Assembly: GCA_015057635.1 (NCBI GenBank)
Contig: SVEB01000068.1
Span: forward strand, 62,001-126,000
DNA: 64,000 nt
Direction of reading: 5' to 3'
From: Lachnospiraceae bacterium
GTDB taxonomy: Bacteria; Bacillota; Clostridia; Lachnospirales; Lachnospiraceae
Below are positions 1 through 9,427 of this stretch, piece by piece; the first letter of the stretch is position 1; each line of letters opens with the position of its first letter. Both the position numbers and the translations under genes were made by a program. The notes under the pieces are model-generated. The model searched no databases, was not told where the DNA came from, and was given only the letters and a program-made list of their open reading frames with translations.

Positions 1-93
1 ACTAAATTATTAAAGAAATTCATATATAACTATATCCTAATACAGAATAGAATTTATGTCAATATTTAGAAAGGAAAATAAAGTAATTGGGTA

Positions 94-122
94 TTGATTT
101 ATTTAGTAAAATCTAATATATT
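94..122 (+). promoter_or_regulatory. Putative sigma-A promoter for the GH43 genes
   Basis: TTGATT (94-99) and TATATT (117-122) are separated by 17 bases, about 180 bases ahead of the first GH43 gene. The rest of 1-305 is AT-rich. It holds a small hairpin (ATCCG/CGGAT near 173-190) and no gene that I can see. Confidence 0.45.
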
Positions 123-305
123 ATAGATACAAATGAAATACATAAGAAAAAATCGACTCGTATTCGAAAATCATCCGAAAACAACGGATTTATTACTTGT
201 AAGTCTTTATTCTATTTTACAGAAAATAAAAATATTTATGGTAAGCGGAAATAGGAACAGCTACAGATAACAGGGATGTTTTTGTATTCGCAGAACGGAG
301 GGAGT

Positions 306-1274
306 ATGTGTCAAAAAACAGAGTATAACAAACCATTGATTTTACAGCGGGCGGATCCTTATGTATATAAGCATACGGACGGCAAATATTATTTTACAGC
401 ATCGGTGCCGGAATATAACCGGATCATCTTACGATGTGCTGACAGCATCAAAGGACTTGCAGATGCAGAAGAAAAGGTGATATGGACAAAGCATGATTCC
501 GGTCCGATGGGAAATCATATATGGGCGCCGGAACTGCATTATTTAGAGGGAGCATGGTATATTTATTTCGCAGCAGGGAGTGCAGAGGATAAATGGAAGA
601 TCCGCCCGTATGTATTAGAATGTACCGGAAAAGATCCGATGACGGATGGATTTCATGAGCTTGGCATGATGCAGTGTGCAAAAGATGATCCATTTTCCTT
701 CCGTTCATTTTCACTAGATGGCACCATATTTGAACATAAAGGGCAGAATTATTATGTATGGGCAGAGAAAGTCGGAGTGGGAAGCCAGATCTCCAACCTG
801 TATATTGCAAGAATGGCGAAACCAAATTGTCTTGACACGGTTCAGGTATTACTCACCACACCGGATTACGACTGGGAGAGAATCGGGTTCTGGGTAAATG
901 AAGGACCAGCTGTGATTAAGCATGACGGCAAGATCTTTGTTACATTCTCCGCAAGCGAGACAACGAAGAATTACTGCATAGGTCTTATGTATGCGGATGA
1001 GGATGCTGATTTATTGGATCCGCAGTCTTGGACCAAATTAAGAAAGCCGGTTCTTCAATCATCAAAAGAATATGGCCTGTTTGGACCAGGGCACAACAGT
1101 TTTACCAAGTCAGAAGACGGAACAAAGGATATGATGATCTACCATGCAAGGACCTATGAAGATATTGTAGGAAACTCTCTTTATGATCCGAATCGTCATG
1201 CTATGTGCATGGAAGTAAAATGGGACGAAGAGACCGGGATGCCTGTCTTTTCATTTGAAAATAACTGTCAATAG
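306..1274 (+). CDS. GH43 family glycoside hydrolase, probable alpha-L-arabinofuranosidase or xylosidase
   Basis: This is a cytoplasmic-looking five-bladed beta-propeller glycosidase of family GH43, with no signal peptide. The N-terminal ADPYVYKHTDGKYYFTAS segment carries the expected catalytic Asp, and a later NEGPAV segment carries the probable acid Glu. A GPGHNS segment near residue 265 is typical of the family. I chose ATG 306 rather than ATG 276 because GGAGGGAG lies just upstream at 297-304, giving 322 residues. The next gene is a secreted GH43 enzyme only 30 bases downstream, so the two probably form one transcript. The likely role is releasing arabinose (or xylose) from imported oligosaccharides. 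The exact substrate cannot be read from the sequence. Confidence 0.85.
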   Translation: MCQKTEYNKPLILQRADPYVYKHTDGKYYFTASVPEYNRIILRCADSIKGLADAEEKVIWTKHDSGPMGNHIWAPELHYLEGAWYIYFAAGSAEDKWKIRPYVLECTGKDPMTDGFHELGMMQCAKDDPFSFRSFSLDGTIFEHKGQNYYVWAEKVGVGSQISNLYIARMAKPNCLDTVQVLLTTPDYDWERIGFWVNEGPAVIKHDGKIFVTFSASETTKNYCIGLMYADEDADLLDPQSWTKLRKPVLQSSKEYGLFGPGHNSFTKSEDGTKDMMIYHARTYEDIVGNSLYDPNRHAMCMEVKWDEETGMPVFSFENNCQ

Positions 1275-1304
1275 GCAGAGTCGGTTAGGAAAGGAGTCAT
1301 GCCG

Positions 1305-2843
1305 ATGAGGAGCAAGGAGATTTTGTTGGTTATATTAGCGGGGGTGCTTATGACTGGATTTACGGGGTGTTCAAAAGAGGAAGCGGAGGCTGCAAAGACA
1401 GAAAATAGTTCCGATCAGACAGGCCAGAAAGCAGGAAATCAACAGTTGGATAGCAGTATATTATTAAAAGCGGCAGAGGATATCCGCTACAGTTTTCAGA
1501 ATGTAAGCGTGCATGATCCCTCCGTTGTAAAATACGAAGATACCTATTACATATTCGGCTCGCATCTTGCAGCGGCCAAGTCAACAGATTTGATGAACTG
1601 GACGTTAATCGGTTCCGGGGTAAACAAAACCAATCCAATCATCCCGGATGCCATGAATGAGATGCCGGAGGCATTTTCCTGGTCTAAGAGCAATACGTTC
1701 TGGGCACCGGATGTCATTCAGTTAGCGGACGGACGTTTTTATATGTATTACTGCAACTGTGAAGGCAGCTGTCCGTTATCCTGTCTTGGGGTAGCGGTAG
1801 CGGACCAGATAGAGGGCCCATATAAGGACCTGGGCATTATCTTAAAATCCGGAATGGGAGCAGATGAGCTTAGTGAGAACGGCGATATCTATGACGCCAC
1901 AGTCCAGCCAAACGTAGTGGACCCCTGCGTATTCTATGATGCCAAGGGCCGCCTCTTTATGGTATACGGTTCCTATTCAGGCGGCATTTACATCTTAGAG
2001 ATGGATCCGAATACCGGTATGCCGTTAACGTCCGGCTATGGAAAGAAACTGCTTGGCGGTAACCATCTGCGTATCGAAGGCCCTTATATCATGTATAGCC
2101 CGGAAACCGAGTATTACTATATGTTTCTTTCTTTCGGCGGCCTTACAAGCGATGGCGGTTACAATATTCGCGTATGCCGCTCTAAAAATCCGGATGGCCC
2201 ATATTACGATACCGAAGGAAATGATATGATCAACTGCAAAGGAGCAAACGGCACCTTCTTCGATGATGGAACCGCAGCCAAATTCGGAGCAAAGCTGATG
2301 GGCAACTATGCGTTTACTTATCGGGAAGGGGAGAATGGCAAGATGCGTCTCGGCTACGTATCTCCGGGACACAATTCCGCCATCTATGAGGAAGAGACCG
2401 GTCAATACTTTATCATCTACCATACCCGCTTTGAGGCAAGAGGGGAAGGGCATGAAGTGCGGGTACATCAGATGTTTATGAATGAAGACGGCTGGCCGGT
2501 AATCGCTCCATACCGCTACACGAAAGAAACAATCAGAACGTATACGGAAGATCAGATTGCAGGAGAGTACAAGATCATCAACCATATGAAGGATATCAGT
2601 GCCGATATCCGTTATTCAGAGGATATCGTCCTTCAGCCTGACAATACTATAACCGGTGCCTACAAAGGTACCTGGGAACTAAAAGACGACCACACCGCCA
2701 TCATCACCTTGGGAAACACCACCTATACGGGTGTCTTCCTAAAACAGTGGGATGAGGACGGCCTTAAAAATGTCATGACATTCTCTGCCCTTTCTTCCTA
2801 TGGCATGTCAATATGGGGCAGCGCCTATACCCCGCTGGACTAG
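1305..2843 (+). CDS. GH43 lipoprotein, probable endo-alpha-1,5-L-arabinanase
   Basis: The protein starts with a short lipoprotein signal ending in the lipobox TGFTGC, so it is probably anchored outside the cell. The GH43 propeller begins near residue 65 with HDPSVVKYEDTYYIFGSH (catalytic Asp). It continues through a WAPDV segment, a VDPCVFYDAKGRLFMVYGSY segment, an RIEGPYIMYS segment (probable acid Glu) and GHNSAIYEEETG. A C-terminal beta-rich domain of about 110 residues (WELKDDHTAIITLG) matches the extra domain of extracellular endo-arabinanases. ATG 1305 is preferred over ATG 1299 because AAGGAG at 1291-1296 then sits 8 bases away. Family knowledge suggests cleavage of the arabinan backbone. 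The substrate is inferred. Confidence 0.85.
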   Translation: MRSKEILLVILAGVLMTGFTGCSKEEAEAAKTENSSDQTGQKAGNQQLDSSILLKAAEDIRYSFQNVSVHDPSVVKYEDTYYIFGSHLAAAKSTDLMNWTLIGSGVNKTNPIIPDAMNEMPEAFSWSKSNTFWAPDVIQLADGRFYMYYCNCEGSCPLSCLGVAVADQIEGPYKDLGIILKSGMGADELSENGDIYDATVQPNVVDPCVFYDAKGRLFMVYGSYSGGIYILEMDPNTGMPLTSGYGKKLLGGNHLRIEGPYIMYSPETEYYYMFLSFGGLTSDGGYNIRVCRSKNPDGPYYDTEGNDMINCKGANGTFFDDGTAAKFGAKLMGNYAFTYREGENGKMRLGYVSPGHNSAIYEEETGQYFIIYHTRFEARGEGHEVRVHQMFMNEDGWPVIAPYRYTKETIRTYTEDQIAGEYKIINHMKDISADIRYSEDIVLQPDNTITGAYKGTWELKDDHTAIITLGNTTYTGVFLKQWDEDGLKNVMTFSALSSYGMSIWGSAYTPLD

Positions 2844-3069
2844 GCAGAGAGTGAGACGGACGATAGATTTGGCGCACGAAATTTAAAGAGGAGGATTGGC
2901 CTTAAGACTGGTGCACTCCCGCTTATTAAGTAGGTAAGTCGTCATCTTCCGTTGTATTTGTACACTTTATTTTTCTTGTTTCAAATTATCGCCTTGTTTT
3001 TTTCACAACATCATAGCATCAAGCGGCTGGCACAGCCCGCATCCGTCTTAGAGTTCATCTGTTCGAAGC
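2844..3069. other. Intergenic stretch between convergent genes
   Basis: No supportable gene. A small imperfect hairpin (GCGGCTG/CAGCCCGC, 3023-3040) precedes the long palindrome and may be its weak companion hairpin. The rest holds nothing I recognise. Confidence 0.4.
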
Positions 3070-3303
3070 GGAGAGAAAAAGAGAGGGCGGAAAGAAAAGC
3101 CCGCGGGAACTGGGCGATTTGCATTCCGAAGTGTCCAGCTCATGACGAACAAAAGCCTTGTTAGTCGTTGAATAGCAGACAGTGTTTTCCTGTCTGATAG
3201 TCAACAACTGGCAAGGCTTTTGTCCGCTCATGCGTCCGAACACTTGGAATGCAAATCGCCCAGTCCCCGCGGGCTCTTCTTTCCGCCCTCTCTTTTTCTC
3301 TCC
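3070..3303 (-). repeat. Long palindrome copy A (variable-stem hairpin with conserved core)
   Basis: The two halves pair from 3070-3090 with 3283-3303 inward to an apical stem, CAGACAG (3176-3182) with CTGTCTG (3190-3196), around a 7-base loop. The outer stem (about 55 bp) includes the pairs GCCCGCGGG and GGGCGATTTGCATTCC, with few mismatches. Two conserved unpaired zones interrupt the stem. One is the GTCCAGCTCATGACGAAC / GTCCGCTCATGCGTCCGAAC zone; the other is GAATAG / GATAGTC beside the apical stem. The core reads on the minus strand. It sits 20 bases past the stop of the minus-strand regulator and 226 bases past the plus-strand GH43 stop, between convergent genes. It could act as a bidirectional terminator, but it lacks a U-tract and shares its core with four other copies. 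Confidence 0.9.
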
Positions 3304-3323
3304 TTACCCACCAGTGAGGCACC

Positions 3324-4268
3324 CTATTGGTTGCCAGGCATAGCTAGGAGTTCGTCCATTGGGCTGTATTGGATGCTGACTTTGATGTCCTGGTTGTAGT
3401 TGCCGAAGCCGGAACCGAAGATGGTAAGGCCGCCTACGTGTTCACAGTCTTCCGGTACTGCAAACTTTAGTTTCAGCTGGCTGCGGTAGTCTAGGTTCAT
3501 ATCTTTAAGGGATACGTCGGAAATCTTTAGACCGTCGATAAAGGTTCCTTCGTTATTGATGGAAATCATCTTAAGCATGCCATACTGATTCCAGTTCGAG
3601 AACCACCAGTTTGGCGTGAAGAGACCGCGTTCCTCACCGAAATCACCCGGGCTTGTCCAGTATCCAAGACAAGTATTGTTTAGATAAAAGTGAATATCTG
3701 ATGGCCAGATGCTGTTAATGCCAGGCGCTTCTGAACTTAATTCCACAGAGATGGTGATCTGATCGATCTTCTGGGAAGTCGGGATAAAGTTTGGAATGAT
3801 ATATTCCACATATCCTTTCGTGAACCATAAGATATTGGCATTCATACGATCCGGATGAGAGAAGTAGCGATTATTATCCACTTCCCCGATCAAAGCGTCA
3901 TTGGTAGCAAGACCGCAGGTTGGATAAATCTGATAATCGGAATACTGGCCAACCTTAATATCTGTTTCGTAAATATTGCTGTTAGCCTTTGTATCTAAAA
4001 TCTCAATCAAGATCTTATCGAGGTGCACGCTACATCTTTTCTCATTGCCATGTCCGGAGGATTCATTCATGATCGTTACAATCCCGCATTCCTCCAGCTT
4101 TTTGATATGGCTTGTCAGGGCACCATTCGTAATGTTAAGACTTGTTGCTAATTCGTTCATATTCATGCCTTTATTGGCAAGAAGAAGTTTGATGATCTGG
4201 ATTCGAATATCGGAACCAAGCGCTTTAAAAAGTTCCAGCCCATCCTCCAGCGAAGTTATATGCAGCAT
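3324..4268 (-). CDS. ArsR-type HTH regulator with C-terminal beta-sandwich sensor domain
   Basis: Residues 1-95 form a winged helix of ArsR type (LFKALGSDIRIQIIKLL, then MNELATSLNITNGALTSHIKKLEE), which recognises DNA. The remaining 210 residues are a beta-rich domain with many aromatic residues (NWWFSNWNQYGML), resembling a carbohydrate-binding or cupin-like sensor. The true ArsR family is about 100 residues, so this is a longer variant. AGAAAGGATA precedes ATG 4268. The gene is divergent from the transport operon and has its own promoter (4321-4349), so local control of the arabinoside locus is the natural inference. The ligand is unknown. Confidence 0.7.
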   Translation of the reverse strand: MLHITSLEDGLELFKALGSDIRIQIIKLLLANKGMNMNELATSLNITNGALTSHIKKLEECGIVTIMNESSGHGNEKRCSVHLDKILIEILDTKANSNIYETDIKVGQYSDYQIYPTCGLATNDALIGEVDNNRYFSHPDRMNANILWFTKGYVEYIIPNFIPTSQKIDQITISVELSSEAPGINSIWPSDIHFYLNNTCLGYWTSPGDFGEERGLFTPNWWFSNWNQYGMLKMISINNEGTFIDGLKISDVSLKDMNLDYRSQLKLKFAVPEDCEHVGGLTIFGSGFGNYNQDIKVSIQYSPMDELLAMPGNQ

Positions 4269-4320
4269 ATGTTTATATCCTTTCTATAAGTGGATTTATG
4301 CTTGTCAAATCATAATTCTT

Positions 4321-4349
4321 ATTATAGTAAAACAGATGAAAGAAATCAA
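4321..4349 (-). promoter_or_regulatory. Sigma-A promoter for the ArsR-type regulator
   Basis: On the minus strand TTGATT (4344-4349) is followed after 17 bases by TATAAT (4321-4326). Confidence 0.6.
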
Positions 4350-4357
4350 GTCATTGG

Positions 4358-4421
4358 TCAAAAATACACCGTTTTTGGAGACGAAACTAAAATACATTCA
4401 GTTACCTTGTCAAAAATGCAC
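4358..4421 (+). promoter_or_regulatory. Direct repeat TCAAAAATRCAC, possible operator pair
   Basis: TCAAAAATACAC at 4358-4369 and TCAAAAATGCAC at 4410-4421 are 52 bases apart, about five helical turns. They lie between the two divergent promoters. This placement fits binding sites for the neighbouring ArsR-type regulator, which is inference. Confidence 0.4.
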
Positions 4422-4441
4422 AAAATAAGTTTAAATTAATC

Positions 4442-4470
4442 TTGACGATTAGGGAATAAGTATATATAAT
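4442..4470 (+). promoter_or_regulatory. Sigma-A promoter for the transport operon
   Basis: TTGACG (4442-4447), 17-base spacer and TATAAT (4465-4470), about 115 bases before the 1007-residue binding protein gene. Confidence 0.7.
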
Positions 4471-4586
4471 AAAACCATCCTTTATAAAATAATAAAATAA
4501 TTTAGTTAAAAATTTATCATGCAAATATCTCTTGTGGAAATCTTGAATTCTTGAGAAGGAAGAACGAAAAGTAAGGGGGCAGACAC

Positions 4587-7500
4587 ATGAACGCTAGGAT
4601 GCGAAAGAGAACAGTCGCACTGGTTTTGGCAGTCCTGATGATTGCACAGACAGGCAGTGTGAGAGTGCGGGGAGAGAGTCCGGGGGAGAATTCCAGAAGT
4701 ATTTCGGAACAAACCACACAAATCGCAGCCACACAGGAAGAGGATGCTTATGTGAATGAGCGTTTAAGTCACAACTATACGTTGGTAAGCCAGACGTATC
4801 AGACAAAGATTTATGACGGAGAAACCATTACATACCCGATTGCAGATAGTTATGTCACCTATGAGCAGTCAGGACTTACTAAGATTACAAAAGATTCGTA
4901 TGCAGAGATATCTAGGGAAACGTACGGATATGAAGGAGCTAATCAAGCAGTGGATTTAGCCATGGGGAAGGAAGCCGTGTTTCATATCCATGTGGATCAG
5001 GCAGCACAGTATGTGGTATCCTTCGACTATTATTCGTATGATGATTCTATTCTTCCGGCAGAGATGGCCGTTATGGTGAATGGGAAGTACCCATTTTATG
5101 AAATGAGACGAGTGCTGTTTGAAAGCAGCTGGATGGATCCTAAGGAAAAGTCTTATGACCGCTATGGAAATGAAATCGTTTCTGTTCCAATCAAGGAAAA
5201 ACAGTGGTACACAAAAGCAGTGACGGATGCCAGTTATCGTTATCTGACACCATTTTTAATCGAATTAAAAGAAGGGGACAATCAGTTACATATCGTAATG
5301 GATGAGGGAAACCTGCTTCTTGGAAATATTTCTTTATCAGCGCCAGCAGGCGTTTCGGAGTACAAAGGTTCCGAAACAGCAGAGGGCGATCATCTAATCA
5401 CAATTCAGGCAGAAAACATGACCTATCGAAATGATTCATCTATTCGTGCGAATAGTGAATTCAATACTAGTTTAACCCCATACAATGTTGAAAAAAAAGT
5501 ATTAAATATGTTAGACGGTGCATCATTTAAGGATGCAGGACAGCAGGTAAGTTATACCTTTAAGGCGGAATCAGAAGGTATTTATAATCTGGCAGTCAAT
5601 TACAGACAGAGCGATAAAGCCGATTTCCCGGTATTTGCGGATATTTGTATTGACGGAGAGATATTAAACAGTGCTTTTCAAAACTATGGATTCCCATATG
5701 GAAAGGATTACAGGCAGATTACATTAGAAGGATCAGATGGCGAAGCATTATCCGTCTATCTGACAGAAGGCGTACATACCATATCCTTTACCATCAGCGT
5801 GGAGCCAATCAGGCATGTGATGGAAGGCGTTGATGAAATTATCAATGAGATCAACGATTTAGCACTTGATATTACAAAAGTAGTTGGTACGAATAAGGAT
5901 AAATACCGGGATTTTGATTTAGAAAGCTATATTCCGGGAATCAAGGATCAGCTTATTTCCTGGGCAGATGAACTGGATGCTTTTAAAGAAAGTGTAAGTA
6001 TCTATAATCCGGATGTTGACGATATCGCCTGCTTTTCCTATATCGCTGTGGCAAGCGAGCAGCTAAGGGATTTGGCAAAGAAACCAAATGAATTATTATA
6101 CCGCATCAATGAACTGGCCCAGAATACCAGTTCCGTAACCGCATTTTTGGCAAACCTTACGGATGTGCTGAATAAGAATCAACTCTCAATCGATGCGATT
6201 TATTTTTATCAGGAGGATGCGAAACTTCCGCAGAAGCCAGGATTTTTTCAGTCCATGATCCTTTCGATAAAGAGATTCTTCTATTCCTTCTTTAATCAGG
6301 ATTATTCTACATCCAATACGGATGAGAACCACCTTCAGGTATGGGTGAACCGTTCCAGACAGCATGTGGATGTGATGCAGAAGATGATCGATGATGAGTT
6401 TACGAAGGAGACAGGCATCGTCGTTGATATTTCCATTATGCCGGACCAGCAGAAATTAGTGCTTGCCAATGCATCCGGGGATGCACCGGATATCGCGACC
6501 GGAATCAATTACTCCATTCCGTTTGAGTTAGCCATCCGAGGGGCGCTTAAGGATTTAACCGAGTTTGATGATTTTGCAGAGATTGCAGGCAGATATGAGG
6601 AAGGACTTTTAGTACCGGCAGCCATTAATGATGGCATTTACGCACTGCCGGAAACGATGAACTTTTGGGTATTATTCTACCGCAGCGATATTTTAGACAA
6701 ATTAGGACTTTCGGTTCCGAATACGATGGAAGAGGTAAAAGGAATGTTGACCGATCTGCAGATGAGAGGTCTTAATTTCTTCTATCCGACGGCCGGAATG
6801 GTCGGTATGAAGACATTTCATGGAACGACGCCATTACTGTTCCAGTATGGTGCAAGTCTCTATGAGAAATATGCAGGGGATACTGCAATCAACTCAGAAG
6901 AGTCGGTAGCAGGATTTACCGAGTTAACCGAGTTATTTACCATTTACAATCTGCCAAAGGATATCCCAAGTTTCTATCAGCATTTTAGGAACGGGGATCT
7001 GCCAATCGGAATTGCAGACTTTGGAACGTATAACCTGTTACTAAATGCCGCACCCGAGATCGCAAGTTCCTGGGAAATCGCACTTGTACCTGGTGTTCAG
7101 TCAGAAGACGGAGAAGTGCTTCGTTACACATCCGGCGGTGCAGAAAGCACGGTTATGTTTGCTTCCACCGATAAGAGGGAAGAGATGGCATGGGAGTTTA
7201 TGAAATGGTGGTCGAAGGCGGAAGTTCAGACAGAATATGGCCAGACACTGCAGATTACATATGGGGATGAATATTTATGGAATACTGCGAATAGTGAAGC
7301 GTTTGCCGATCTTCCTTGGAGAAGTGATGATAAGAAGGTAATCTTAGCACAGAATGAATGGATTGTGGAAGCGCCGCGTATCCTTGGCAGCTATATGGTA
7401 GAGCGTGAATTAAGCAATGCCTATAATAAAGTCGTAGTAGATGGGGAAAGCCTTCGTATCACGCTTGATGATGCGGTGAAGACGATCGACCGGGAGACCA

Positions 7501-7610
7501 AGCGAAAGCTAGAGGAGTTTGGCTATATAAAAGATGGAGAGATCATCAGACAGTATGAGGTTCCGACAATTGAAAAAGTAAAAGAAATCTTAGGAGAACA
7601 GGGGGATTAA
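4587..7610 (+). CDS. Large exported protein: beta-sandwich modules fused to an ABC solute-binding domain
   Basis: A 1007-residue secreted protein. Residues 1-30 form a signal peptide without a clear lipobox Cys. Residues about 60-420 hold two beta-sandwich modules resembling carbohydrate-binding folds ([37 protein letters not shown]). A helical linker follows at about 420-570. From about 590 the protein matches family 1 sugar-binding proteins ([18 protein letters not shown], then GDAPDIATG, then [21 protein letters not shown]). Ordinary binding proteins are 400-550 residues, so the N-terminal half is an extension. AAGGGGG precedes ATG 4587. It leads an operon with two permeases, the first starting 2 bases after its stop. 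It probably captures glycans for this importer. The ligand is not determinable. Confidence 0.8.
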   Translation: MNARMRKRTVALVLAVLMIAQTGSVRVRGESPGENSRSISEQTTQIAATQEEDAYVNERLSHNYTLVSQTYQTKIYDGETITYPIADSYVTYEQSGLTKITKDSYAEISRETYGYEGANQAVDLAMGKEAVFHIHVDQAAQYVVSFDYYSYDDSILPAEMAVMVNGKYPFYEMRRVLFESSWMDPKEKSYDRYGNEIVSVPIKEKQWYTKAVTDASYRYLTPFLIELKEGDNQLHIVMDEGNLLLGNISLSAPAGVSEYKGSETAEGDHLITIQAENMTYRNDSSIRANSEFNTSLTPYNVEKKVLNMLDGASFKDAGQQVSYTFKAESEGIYNLAVNYRQSDKADFPVFADICIDGEILNSAFQNYGFPYGKDYRQITLEGSDGEALSVYLTEGVHTISFTISVEPIRHVMEGVDEIINEINDLALDITKVVGTNKDKYRDFDLESYIPGIKDQLISWADELDAFKESVSIYNPDVDDIACFSYIAVASEQLRDLAKKPNELLYRINELAQNTSSVTAFLANLTDVLNKNQLSIDAIYFYQEDAKLPQKPGFFQSMILSIKRFFYSFFNQDYSTSNTDENHLQVWVNRSRQHVDVMQKMIDDEFTKETGIVVDISIMPDQQKLVLANASGDAPDIATGINYSIPFELAIRGALKDLTEFDDFAEIAGRYEEGLLVPAAINDGIYALPETMNFWVLFYRSDILDKLGLSVPNTMEEVKGMLTDLQMRGLNFFYPTAGMVGMKTFHGTTPLLFQYGASLYEKYAGDTAINSEESVAGFTELTELFTIYNLPKDIPSFYQHFRNGDLPIGIADFGTYNLLLNAAPEIASSWEIALVPGVQSEDGEVLRYTSGGAESTVMFASTDKREEMAWEFMKWWSKAEVQTEYGQTLQITYGDEYLWNTANSEAFADLPWRSDDKKVILAQNEWIVEAPRILGSYMVERELSNAYNKVVVDGESLRITLDDAVKTIDRETKRKLEEFGYIKDGEIIRQYEVPTIEKVKEILGEQGD

Positions 7611-7611
7611 G

Positions 7612-8526
7612 ATGGCCGGACGTAGAAAGACAAAGATTGCGAAACGAGAAAATGCGAACCGATCTGCTTATGGCTTTTTAGCCCCTTATATCATCGCATT
7701 TTCAGTATTTATCATTATACCGATTGTCATTGCAATCGGGTTATCCTTTACCAGCTTTAACACCATTGAGACACCGAAGTTTGTAGGCTTTTTAAATTAT
7801 ATCAATCTGCTGACGCAGGATGATGTATTTATGCAGAAGGTCCTGCCGAATACGATTGTATATGCACTGATCGTAGGGCCGGGGGGATATGTCCTTTCCT
7901 TTTTATTAGCCTGGGCACTGGCACAGCTATCAAGCGTTCCAAGAACCATATTTGCAATCGTGATTTATTCCCCAAGCATCACCGGTCTTACGGCAATGAC
8001 GGTATTATGGAGGGTCATCTTTGCCGGAGACCAGTTAGGGTATTTAAACTATTACCTGATGAAATGGGGAATCCTGGATGAACCGATCATCTGGCTTATC
8101 AATGCGAATTATCTGCTGCCGATCATGATCATCATTGCATTATGGAGCAGCATGGGTGTTGGATTCTTAGCAATGCTTGCCGGCATCTTAAATGCGGATG
8201 AGGAATTATATGAGGCAGCAGCAATTGACGGCGTAAAGAATCGTTTTCAGGAAATGATCTATATCACGATCCCGACCATTAAGCCACAGATGTTATTCGG
8301 TGCAGTAATGGCCATCGTGAATACATTTTCAAACGGTGCGATCGGTGTACAGCTGTCCGGTGCCAATCCAACACCAAACTATGCCGGCCAGCTGATGGTC
8401 AATCATATTGAGGATTATGGTTTCTTACGATATGAGATGGGCTATGCGGCAGCCGTATCGGTTGTGCTTCTGTTAATCGTATATGTATTTTCAAAAGTAG
8501 CAAAGAAACTGTTTGCAGGTGATTAG
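7612..8526 (+). CDS. ABC sugar transporter permease, MalF/UgpA type
   Basis: This is a 304-residue inner-membrane permease with about six membrane helices (first: [24 protein letters not shown]). The cytoplasmic EAA loop that contacts the ATPase is visible as [25 protein letters not shown]. The gene starts 2 bases after the large binding protein gene and 15 bases before the partner permease, so the three genes are translationally linked. No ATPase gene is present locally; use of a shared MsmK-like ATPase is inferred from how Gram-positive sugar importers commonly work. Confidence 0.9.
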   Translation: MAGRRKTKIAKRENANRSAYGFLAPYIIAFSVFIIIPIVIAIGLSFTSFNTIETPKFVGFLNYINLLTQDDVFMQKVLPNTIVYALIVGPGGYVLSFLLAWALAQLSSVPRTIFAIVIYSPSITGLTAMTVLWRVIFAGDQLGYLNYYLMKWGILDEPIIWLINANYLLPIMIIIALWSSMGVGFLAMLAGILNADEELYEAAAIDGVKNRFQEMIYITIPTIKPQMLFGAVMAIVNTFSNGAIGVQLSGANPTPNYAGQLMVNHIEDYGFLRYEMGYAAAVSVVLLLIVYVFSKVAKKLFAGD

Positions 8527-8541
8527 AAGGGAGGAGAGTAT

Positions 8542-9414
8542 ATGGCAAGATATCATGGAAGCAATATTAACCCAAAGAAGTTTGAGCGCAGTCAGATTAA
8601 GATTATACTCGCGGTTCTGCCACTGGCGTTATTTACCGGACTCCCGATTGTATTCATTGTCTGCCACGCGTTTAAGCCAATGGATGAGCTGTTCGCTTAT
8701 CCGCCGAAGTTTTTTGTATCCAAGCCAACTTTAGATAATTTCATAAAGCTGTTTCGGGCATCGCAAGCCTCTGGTATCCCGATGAGCCGTTATGTGTTCA
8801 ACTCACTGATTGTAGCAGGCGTTGTGGTCATCGCTTCGATCTTTATGTCCACAATGGCCGGATATGCACTGTCAAAGTTAAAGTTTAAGTTAAAAAACAC
8901 GCTTCTTGAAATCAATAACATGGCGTTAATGTTTGTATCGGTAGCCGTTATGATCCCAAGATACTTAGTGATTGATTTCCTTGGAATCAAGAATACATAC
9001 TTTGCTCATATTTTTCCTCTTTTAGCGCTTCCGGTCGGGCTGTTCTTAGTAAAGCAGTTTATCGATCAGATCCCGAATGCATTAAGTGAAGCAGCATATT
9101 TAGATGGGGCATCGGAGTTCACGATTTACAGGAAGATCATTATGCCGCTTATAAAACCTGCAATCGCAACTACGGTTATCTTATCCTTCCAGGCTGTGTG
9201 GATGAATGTAGAAAGCTCCAACCTCTATGTGACGGATGATTCCATGAAGACATTAGCTTTTTATATGAATACCTTAGCAAGCCAGAATAATACCGTAGCC
9301 GGACAGGGAATCGCTGCTGCCGCCTCTTTGATCATGTTTATTCCGAATCTTCTTGTATTCATTATCTTAAGAAAGAGCTTTATGAATACAATGACGCATT
9401 CCGGAATCAAGTAA
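8542..9414 (+). CDS. ABC sugar transporter permease, MalG/UgpE type
   Basis: A 290-residue partner permease with several hydrophobic segments and the EAA loop EAAYLDGASEFTIYRKIIMPLIKP. GGGAGGAG precedes ATG 8542. An extended N-terminal region before the first helix is typical of MalG-type subunits. It forms the heterodimeric channel with the preceding permease. Confidence 0.9.
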   Translation: MARYHGSNINPKKFERSQIKIILAVLPLALFTGLPIVFIVCHAFKPMDELFAYPPKFFVSKPTLDNFIKLFRASQASGIPMSRYVFNSLIVAGVVVIASIFMSTMAGYALSKLKFKLKNTLLEINNMALMFVSVAVMIPRYLVIDFLGIKNTYFAHIFPLLALPVGLFLVKQFIDQIPNALSEAAYLDGASEFTIYRKIIMPLIKPAIATTVILSFQAVWMNVESSNLYVTDDSMKTLAFYMNTLASQNNTVAGQGIAAAASLIMFIPNLLVFIILRKSFMNTMTHSGIK

Positions 9415-9427
9415 GGAGGAGGAGAGA

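Noticed and set aside
2025-2585. 186-residue minus-strand frame inside the GH43 lipoprotein gene
   Set aside because: Antisense shadow of a clear GH43 coding region, without a ribosome site.
2952-3243. Short reading frames across palindrome A, including residues like TIRQENTVCYS
   Set aside because: The recurring peptide pattern simply translates the conserved apical core shared with the other palindromes, so it is not evidence for a protein family.
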